Positions 6,549-12,227 of a stretch of 12,227 nucleotides of DNA are shown one piece after another. The notes beneath the pieces were generated by a model. That model was not told the DNA's origin and did not search any database. It was given only the letters and a program-made list of their open reading frames with translations. Origin of the DNA: Chloroflexia bacterium. GTDB lineage: Bacteria > Chloroflexota > Chloroflexia > Thermomicrobiales > UBA6265. Position 1 is the first letter of the stretch; the number at the start of each line of letters is the position of its first letter. The translations under genes and the position numbers were made by a program. The DNA is taken from NCBI GenBank assembly GCA_013698305.1, contig JACCVC010000027.1, positions 1 through 12,227 of the forward strand. Reading direction: 5' to 3'.

Positions 6549-8417
6549 TTACCCCAGCTTCCCCGACTCGCGCAGCGTTTCCTCGTTCTCCGGCTGCACC
6601 GCGATCGTGTACTCGTTGCGATAGGTCACCATCCCCGGACCGCCACCGCTGATCTTCCGGACATGACGCCGCCGCGCCACATCGATCTCCGCCGCCCCGC
6701 CCTGCCGCGCCGAGCTGTACCAGCCCGCCAGCGCCGCCGCCGTTTCGATCGTCTCGGGATCGTCCTCCTCGGTCGGCTGATGCCAACGCACGATCACGTG
6801 TGAGCCTGGCACGCCTCGCGCGTGCAGCCAGGTGTCATCCGGCCCGGCAATCGAAAACGTCACCTGGTCGTTCTGCTTGCCCGACCGCCCGATGTGAATC
6901 GTGTGCCCCTTGGCGCTTTGATAGCTGTCCGGCGCTGATCCCTTGCTCGACTTCGACCGCTTCTTGGCCGGTTTCCCTTTGCTCCCTTGCGGTCGGGAGG
7001 TGTTGCCGCTCTGCTCCTGATACTCGGCGAACTCCTGCGTCAAACCCTCCAGCGAGCTGAACCCCTGCGATTGCTCCACCTGGGTTCGCAATTGCTCGAC
7101 GTAGCGATCCTCAGCCAGCACCGCCTTGATCCGGGAGGGAACCTGCTCCAGCCCTCGTTGCGCCCGACGATACCTCTCGAAGTAGCCCTGCGCGTTGCCG
7201 TTGCCGTCCAGCGACGGATCCAGCGGGATCGGTTCCTCCCCTTCGGCCTCCAGCACCGTTTGCCCTGGCTCGATCATCCACAGCCAGGCATAGATTGTCT
7301 CGCCCGCGTGGCGCAGCTTGTCGGCCTCCTCCGCTTTCCGCTGTTGCTCCCGAAGCGCATGCAGCCGGTGAGCCAGCCGCTCCCGAGCGTCGTCGATCTG
7401 TCCCAGCAGCCGGCTTCGCAGTTGGTCGTGATCCTTCGGTGCGTCCTGCCCAGCGCCTTCCAGTGATGCCTCTACTGCTTCCGATATTGTGTCGACAGAG
7501 CGCTCCTCGGCGTTGTCGACCAGGTGTCGCATGGGCAGCGCGGCATATCCGGTGACAACGCCGTCGCGTTCGTATACCCGCGGTTGCCACCCGCCGAGCA
7601 TCATCGGCTCGAACAGCCGGCGCACCTCCCGCGCGATGTCCTGGTGATCGACATCGGCCACCTCACCGACGGTTGCGTTCACGTTGCCGCCCAGATTGAA
7701 GGCGTACTCACGCGCCATCTGTGGGCTCACACCGCGCAGCCCCCGCACCAGCACCTGATGAAGCTTGTCCGATTCCTTCGCGTTCGACAGCATCAGCTCC
7801 ACGCCCGGACCGGTCAGCCATCGCGGATCGGGTTTGTCCAGTGGTGGAGGCAACGTGTACCGCTGCTTCGGGAGGATCGGGCGCACCCGGCTCATCGACG
7901 GCGTCACCCGCTTGGCGCTCTCCATCACCAGCCCGTCTTCGCCAACGAGGATCAGGTTGCTGTGCCGACCCATGATCTCGACGATCAGCTTCACCCGGAT
8001 CACGTCCGGCCGTCCCCAGATATCACCGCCTTCAGGGCTTTCGTCCAACTCCTCGTCCTCAACCTCGACCTTCTGCCTGCGCGACTCGTCAGGCAGCCGC
8101 CGCGCGATCGTGAACTGCACCATTCGTTCGAGCGGTGGCTGCTCGATGTCGATCACGAACCCGCCCCGGACATACTTCCGCATCTGAAGGCTGAATGGCG
8201 TCACGATGCTCGTATCGAACGATGGCAACGAGGAAGCGCGATACAATCGCGCCTGGGACGAGTCGGCGCTGGCGACCAGCGCCTGCCGACGCCTGTTCGC
8301 ATAGACCTCGGCGGCGATCGTCAACTCATCGACCATCCCCAGCTTCTGGATACGACCGTCCAGCACGGTCTCGCGAAGCTCATCGGCCATCGCGGAGGTC
8401 GTCATAATGTCATACAT
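6549..8417 (-). CDS. rqcH: NFACT family protein, RqcH-like ribosome quality control factor
   Basis: RqcH/Rqc2-type NFACT proteins bind stalled 50S subunits and recruit Ala-tRNA to add C-terminal alanine tails that mark nascent chains for degradation. The same family was earlier annotated as fibronectin-binding protein A. This 622-residue protein has an NFACT-N domain (about 1-200; ELRETVLDGRIQKL, LQMRKYVRGG, LIVEIMGRHSNLILV). A helix-hairpin-helix segment follows (about 225-245, RGLRGVSPQMAREYAF), then long charged helices likely to be coiled coil (330-375 and 410-450). The C-terminal NFACT-R domain has GHTIHIGRSGKQND (504-517), TWLHARGVPGSHVIVR (529-544) and RHVRKISGGGPGMVTY (584-599). The usual Asp-Arg pair near residue 97 is Glu97-Arg98 here. 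Extra acidic (about 112-133) and Lys/Ser-rich (478-494) stretches are present. The ATG at 8417 gives the normal family N-terminus; the ribosome site is weak. Activity as a true RqcH is inferred. Confidence 0.88.
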   Translation of the reverse strand: MYDIMTTSAMADELRETVLDGRIQKLGMVDELTIAAEVYANRRRQALVASADSSQARLYRASSLPSFDTSIVTPFSLQMRKYVRGGFVIDIEQPPLERMVQFTIARRLPDESRRQKVEVEDEELDESPEGGDIWGRPDVIRVKLIVEIMGRHSNLILVGEDGLVMESAKRVTPSMSRVRPILPKQRYTLPPPLDKPDPRWLTGPGVELMLSNAKESDKLHQVLVRGLRGVSPQMAREYAFNLGGNVNATVGEVADVDHQDIAREVRRLFEPMMLGGWQPRVYERDGVVTGYAALPMRHLVDNAEERSVDTISEAVEASLEGAGQDAPKDHDQLRSRLLGQIDDARERLAHRLHALREQQRKAEEADKLRHAGETIYAWLWMIEPGQTVLEAEGEEPIPLDPSLDGNGNAQGYFERYRRAQRGLEQVPSRIKAVLAEDRYVEQLRTQVEQSQGFSSLEGLTQEFAEYQEQSGNTSRPQGSKGKPAKKRSKSSKGSAPDSYQSAKGHTIHIGRSGKQNDQVTFSIAGPDDTWLHARGVPGSHVIVRWHQPTEEDDPETIETAAALAGWYSSARQGGAAEIDVARRRHVRKISGGGPGMVTYRNEYTIAVQPENEETLRESGKLG

Positions 8418-8530
8418 TGGTTCGGGCCCTTATCTGAACAACCACATCGACGGATTTCGTCGTACTATCGTCACACAATTCACGAGCCTCGTGACCGACC
8501 GGATCCCCACGCCGACCCAGGAGACGAAGA
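8418..8530. promoter_or_regulatory. Divergent promoter region between the NFACT gene and gmk
   Basis: These 113 nt separate two divergent starts and must contain the start signals of both genes unless promoters lie within them. An inverted repeat CGACG/CGTCG (8448-8452 and 8458-8462, loop GATTT) lies near the middle. TACTAT (8463-8468) is a possible -10 for gmk, but no convincing -35 was found. AGGAG at 8519-8523 is the gmk ribosome site, 7 nt before the TTG. Confidence 0.45.
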
Positions 8531-9232
8531 TTGACCAGCGAAGAACCCTCGAATGCTCCCTTGACCGATGAAGAGAAGCAGCAGATGCTCGACCACGGTG
8601 ACCGAAAAATTGCTCGTCTGCGAGCGGTCGACTCTGCACCGCGCGTGTTCATCCTCTCGGGACCATCCGGAGTCGGCAAGGATGCCGTCCTCGAATCCCT
8701 GCAACAGGCGTACCCATCCGCACGATACGTCGTCACCTCGACCTCACGCCCAATCCGCGACAATGAGAAACATGGCGTTCACTACAACTTTCTGGACCGC
8801 GACGACCTCAAGCGACAGATCGAGGCCGGTGAGTACCTGGAGAGCGACAACGTCTACGGCAACCTCTACGGTGTTCCCCGCCGCCCCATCCTGGAAGGGT
8901 TGGCAAATGGGCAGCACGTCATCATCAAGGTCGATGTCAAGGGCGCGGCGACCTTGACATCGAAGATCGATCCGGTGATTTCTATCTTCCTCACCGCGGA
9001 GTCGATGAAAGAGTTGTACCGGCGGCTCAACGACCGCAACACCGACAAGCCGGAGGCAATTGCGCGGCGCTTCCAGACCGCCTGCGAAGAACTCGATCGC
9101 GCGGGCGAGTTTGACTACGTCGTGTTCAACGAAGCTTGCAAGCTGGAGTCAACGGTCGCGGACATCCGCCGCATCATCGACACGGAACTCCGACGAATCA
9201 ACCAGCCCAATGTCCAGGTCAGTTCAGAGTAG
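8531..9232 (+). CDS. gmk: guanylate kinase (Gmk)
   Basis: Guanylate kinase phosphorylates GMP to GDP with ATP in guanine nucleotide synthesis and salvage. The protein has 233 residues; typical Gmk is about 205, and the excess is a charged N-terminal extension of about 36 residues. The P-loop is GPSGVGKD (44-51), with Asp where many P-loops have Ser or Thr. The GMP-binding region follows with TSTSRPIRDNEKHGVHYNF (69-87), GEYLE (100-104), YGNLYGVPR (109-117) and IKVDVKGA (132-139). The lid RRLNDRN (164-170) and the C-terminal FDYVVFNE (194-201) complete the fold. The start is TTG: AGGAG lies 7 nt upstream. The next start, ATG at 8585, lacks as good a site but would still keep the whole kinase domain. 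Its 3' end overlaps that of the convergent def gene by 9 nt. rpoZ, a frequent neighbour of gmk, is absent. Confidence 0.93.
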   Translation: MTSEEPSNAPLTDEEKQQMLDHGDRKIARLRAVDSAPRVFILSGPSGVGKDAVLESLQQAYPSARYVVTSTSRPIRDNEKHGVHYNFLDRDDLKRQIEAGEYLESDNVYGNLYGVPRRPILEGLANGQHVIIKVDVKGAATLTSKIDPVISIFLTAESMKELYRRLNDRNTDKPEAIARRFQTACEELDRAGEFDYVVFNEACKLESTVADIRRIIDTELRRINQPNVQVSSE

Positions 9233-9781
9233 CTCTTCCCGCGTCGCTCCGGCGTTGGACAACATCGCCGCATCTTCGTCAATATCGTCTTCATCGACGC
9301 GATACAACTTCGCGTCTTCGGCCATCCGATCGGTGAACAACACGCCGTCGAGATGGTCGATCTCGTGCTGGAACACTCGCGACAGGTAGCCTCGCGCCTT
9401 GATCCGCACCGGCTTGTTGTCCAGACCCAGGGCCTTGACGGTGACACTGTCATAGCGCGTCACCTCGCCCGCCCAGCCGGGGATGCTCAGGCACCCCTCC
9501 AGGCCGGTCTGCTCTCCGTATCCCCGCACGATCTCCGGGTTGAGCAGGACGTAGCGATACTCCGGCGAGTCCTCGTCGTCCATCCCGGCGGGAACATGCA
9601 CGGTGATGATCCGCCGCATGACGCCCACCTGCGGGCCGGCAAGCCCCACGCCCTCGGCGCGTTCCATTGTCTCCCACATATCGCCGGCGATGCGACGCAG
9701 CTCGTCATCCGCCTGACGAATCTTCTGGGCGCGCTGCCGCAACTCCGGCTCACCCTCGATCAGAATCTCATATATTGCCAT
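9224..9781 (-). CDS. def: peptide deformylase (Def)
   Basis: Peptide deformylase is a metalloenzyme that removes the N-terminal formyl group from new proteins. The protein has 185 residues with all three family motifs: GVGLAGPQVG (44-53, Gln51), EGCLSIPG (95-102, metal ligand Cys97) and QHEIDHLDG (138-146, metal ligands His139 and His143, catalytic Glu140). In motif 1 the usual second alanine is glycine. The acidic C-terminal tail (162-171, DEDDIDEDA within it) is unremarkable. The ATG at 9781 is chosen; GGAG lies 10 nt upstream, and the protein starts at the family N-terminus (MAIYEILIEGEPELR). An ATG at 9826 would add 15 residues with no match. It lies 51 nt downstream of priA on the same strand, a common pairing that suggests co-transcription. 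fmt, often the next gene, is not here. Confidence 0.94.
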   Translation of the reverse strand: MAIYEILIEGEPELRQRAQKIRQADDELRRIAGDMWETMERAEGVGLAGPQVGVMRRIITVHVPAGMDDEDSPEYRYVLLNPEIVRGYGEQTGLEGCLSIPGWAGEVTRYDSVTVKALGLDNKPVRIKARGYLSRVFQHEIDHLDGVLFTDRMAEDAKLYRVDEDDIDEDAAMLSNAGATREELL

Positions 9782-9832
9782 GCGAACACTACTCCAGAAA
9801 AAGCGGCCACGACCGCCTGTGATCATTGATGG

Positions 9833-12227
9833 CTACATCATACTCTGCGGGTCGACATCCACGACCCAGCCGGGAGGCGCCGGCAAGCCATCCAGCAACG
9901 CATCCATCTCTCGTGTCCGCACCACAAACTGCCACTGATATTGCCCCCGCACCCGCGCCGCGAACGCCGGAGTCGGCCCGAGAATGTCGATGGTCACCCC
10001 CGCCCGCCGCGCATGCCGTGCCACCTCACGAGCGATATTCTCTGCCTCCAGCGCCGCCTGGCGCTCCTTGTCCCGTCGCACCACGTAGCGGATCAACCGT
10101 GTGAACGGCGGGAACTGATGCTGCTCGCGGAACCCGATTTCCTCGGCGTAAAAGGCATCGTAATCATGCTGTACCGCCGCCTGGATCGCGTAGTGCCGCG
10201 GCGTGTAAGTCTGGATAACCACCTTGCTGCCAGGACCACGCCGCCCCGCCCTGCCCGCCACCTGGGTCAGCAGTTGGAACGTCCGCTCCGGCCCGCGGAA
10301 GTCCGGCAAGTGGACCATCGTATCGGCGCTGATCACCCCGATCGTCGTGACTCCCGGCAGATCGAACCCCTTGGCGACCATCTGGGTGCCGACGATGACG
10401 TCGACCTCCCGGCGCTCGACCCGGCGCAGCATCGAGTCGTACCCGCCTTGCCGCCGCACGCTGTCTTGATCCCAGCGCAACACCGTGGCGCCGGGGTAGA
10501 GATGCCTGACTTCCTCCTCGACCCGCTGGGTACCGGCGCCGAAATAGTCCAGCTGTCCAAAACAATCCGGGCATCGGTGCGGAGGCGCATCCTGATGATT
10601 GCACCTATGGCAGATCAGGATCTGACGATCCCGGTGGTAGACCATCGGGATATCGCAAAACGGGCAGATCAACCGATGCCCGCAGGATCGGCACAACACC
10701 ACTGTCGACTGGCCCCGCCGGTTCAACAAGAGAATCGCCTGTTCTCCGCGTTCCAGGCTGCCGACCACATTCTCCTGCAATTCACGACTCAGTAGCGAGA
10801 CATGACCGACCTTCAACTCGGTTCTCAAATCCACGATGGTGACGCCCGGCAGCTCCAGCGATCCCGCCGAGCCGGAGTCCTGATCGATCACCGCCGGGCT
10901 CACCCGGTCCGGCAGGATAAGCTTGCGATAGTCGCCGCGGTCAGCGTGCCAGGAGGACTCGATCGCCGGAGTCGCACTACCCATCATCAGGGCCGCCCCA
11001 TGCTGCCGTGCCAGGTGCTTCGCTACCTCCCGCGCGTGATATCGAGGTTCGACGTCCTGTTTGTAGGCGCTGTCGTGCTCCTCGTCGATGACGATCACGC
11101 CCGGCGCCGGTATCGGCGCGAACAACGCCGACCGCGGCCCTACCACAACGTCGAATCGACCCTCCGCGATCCCCTCCCAGGCGTCAAGCCGATCCGCGTC
11201 TTTCAGCCCCGAGTGCAGCACCACCACCCGCCCAGGGAAACGGTCGATGAACCGACGCACCACCTGGGTCGCCAGTCCGATCTCCGGCACCAGCACGATT
11301 GCGCCTCGACCCCGGCTCAGCGCCCACCCGACCGCCCGCAGGTAGATCTCGGTCTTGCCGCTCCCGGTCACTCCGAACAGCAGGTTCGGCGTCGGATCGC
11401 CGGATTCCAGATCCTTCCGGAACGCCGACCACACCCGCTCTTGCGTCGGCGTCAGCCGGGGCGCAGGGGCAGGTTGAGGGCGCGGAGCGTGGTCCTCCCG
11501 CAGTTCGACCTCCTCGATCACCCCCTTGTCGCGCAGGGCGTTGATGATTCCCCGGCTGATGTCGATATTCGCCCGAAATGTCGCCTCGTCGACCAGGTCG
11601 GACTCCCCGCTACGCCGCATTCGAGCAAGGTGTCGCAGCGCGTCGACGACCTCCTGCTGCCGGTTCGCGCCCGCTGGCAACTGCGGATCGTCATTGACCA
11701 GGCGGATGAATCGCCGCGTAGGACGTTCCGCCCGATGCTGATCGACCCGCCGGATCCGCTCGATCCAGCCAAGCGCTTCCAGATCGGGCATGACCGTGGT
11801 CAGTTGTCGCCTCATCCGGCTACGTAGCGTGTCGAGCTTGAGCGGGCTCTCTTTTCGCAGCGCTTCCACCACACCGCGTTGCACGGTCGTCAACGTCTCA
11901 GCATCGCGCTCCGAGGCATCTGGACGGAGCTCAAACCATTCCACCATCCGTTGCTGAACACCGGGCGGAAGGCACAACGACGCCGCCGCATAGATGGTGC
12001 TGGCCGTCTCCCGCGCGAGCCAGAGGGCAAGTTCCCACTGCTCCGGCGTTAGCGCAATCACCGGTTCCACCCGCGAGTGGAGCGGCTTCACGTCGAACTC
12101 GGGCTGATCACTGCTGAAACGCATGACCAGTCCAAGCGTCAGCTTGTTCCTCAGCGGCGCCCAGACAAGCTCTCGCTCACCCAACTCTCCTTCGAGCGAC
12201 GACGGCACAGCATAGGTCAGCACCCCG
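9833..12227 (-). CDS. priA: primosomal protein N', replication restart helicase PriA (5' partial)
   Basis: PriA is an SF2 DNA helicase that recognises abandoned replication forks and starts reassembly of the replisome. The coding frame runs off the right edge; about 796 codons are visible from an in-frame GTG at 12223. That GTG is probably internal, because the family begins some 12-20 residues before LTYAVPSSLEG. Residue numbers here count from that GTG. The N-terminal DNA-binding part and a winged-helix region (about 110-245) precede the helicase. Walker A is GVTGSGKTE (284-292), the Walker B box is DEEH (380-383), and GSATPA is at 415-420. Eight zinc-binding cysteines are all present (511, 514, 520, 523, 538, 541, 551, 554). 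Motif VI is QVAGRAGR (654-661). The C-terminus, ending VDVDPQSMM, is typical and complete. def follows after 51 nt. Confidence 0.95.
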   Translation of the reverse strand, partial: GVLTYAVPSSLEGELGERELVWAPLRNKLTLGLVMRFSSDQPEFDVKPLHSRVEPVIALTPEQWELALWLARETASTIYAAASLCLPPGVQQRMVEWFELRPDASERDAETLTTVQRGVVEALRKESPLKLDTLRSRMRRQLTTVMPDLEALGWIERIRRVDQHRAERPTRRFIRLVNDDPQLPAGANRQQEVVDALRHLARMRRSGESDLVDEATFRANIDISRGIINALRDKGVIEEVELREDHAPRPQPAPAPRLTPTQERVWSAFRKDLESGDPTPNLLFGVTGSGKTEIYLRAVGWALSRGRGAIVLVPEIGLATQVVRRFIDRFPGRVVVLHSGLKDADRLDAWEGIAEGRFDVVVGPRSALFAPIPAPGVIVIDEEHDSAYKQDVEPRYHAREVAKHLARQHGAALMMGSATPAIESSWHADRGDYRKLILPDRVSPAVIDQDSGSAGSLELPGVTIVDLRTELKVGHVSLLSRELQENVVGSLERGEQAILLLNRRGQSTVVLCRSCGHRLICPFCDIPMVYHRDRQILICHRCNHQDAPPHRCPDCFGQLDYFGAGTQRVEEEVRHLYPGATVLRWDQDSVRRQGGYDSMLRRVERREVDVIVGTQMVAKGFDLPGVTTIGVISADTMVHLPDFRGPERTFQLLTQVAGRAGRRGPGSKVVIQTYTPRHYAIQAAVQHDYDAFYAEEIGFREQHQFPPFTRLIRYVVRRDKERQAALEAENIAREVARHARRAGVTIDILGPTPAFAARVRGQYQWQFVVRTREMDALLDGLPAPPGWVVDVDPQSMM

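Noticed and set aside
7524..8534. 336-codon plus-strand frame antisense to the NFACT gene
   Set aside because: The translation is rich in His, Arg and Pro without any domain; it mirrors the conserved NFACT frame and runs into the gmk start.
10802..11827. 341-codon plus-strand frame antisense to priA
   Set aside because: It is a shadow of the priA helicase frame with low-complexity Arg/Pro/His composition.
9833..12227. GTG 12223 as the true start of priA
   Set aside because: The protein would begin inside the conserved N-terminal domain, and the frame is still open at the window edge, so the gene is treated as 5' partial.

Overview
No exotic or clearly novel system is visible here. This is a high-GC bacterial chromosome segment of housekeeping genes: fatty-acid synthesis, transcription, ribosome quality control, nucleotide metabolism, protein maturation and replication restart. 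The points of interest are the intergenic hairpin and inverted-repeat elements, two TTG start codons, and a few motif substitutions in conserved proteins. The gene set, the GC-rich third codon positions and the GTCAT-ended, CCTGAG/GTCGAAG-type dispersed repeats suggest a Chloroflexota member, perhaps Thermomicrobia-like. That lineage is an inference from general familiarity, not from a search.

Left arm, all on the plus strand (1-6389): fabH (ketoacyl-ACP synthase III) and fabG (ketoacyl-ACP reductase) are 66 nt apart, with a strong hairpin just ahead of fabG. A 364-nt gap follows, holding a MITE-like palindromic element. Then come accC (biotin carboxylase) and an Asp23/Gls24-family gene that overlaps it by 4 nt, a second repeat-bearing gap, nusB, acpP (acyl carrier protein, probable TTG start) and tatC. 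The order accC-Asp23-nusB matches accC-yqhY-nusB of Bacillus subtilis. fabH, fabG, accC and acpP together supply malonyl-CoA production, the first condensation, the first reduction and the acyl carrier. accB, accA, accD, fabD and fabF are not in the window.

Right arm (6549-12227): a minus-strand NFACT/RqcH-family gene converges on tatC across a 159-nt region with two inverted copies of one hairpin, probably a bidirectional terminator. It diverges from gmk (guanylate kinase, TTG start) across a 113-nt promoter region. gmk converges on def (peptide deformylase), and their 3' ends overlap by 9 nt. def lies 51 nt downstream of priA (primosomal helicase) on the minus strand, the familiar priA-def arrangement but without an adjacent fmt. 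priA runs off the right edge and lacks only its extreme N-terminus.

No tRNA, rRNA, CRISPR, prophage or transposase gene was seen. The many other long open frames in both strands are shadows produced by GC-rich codon usage.
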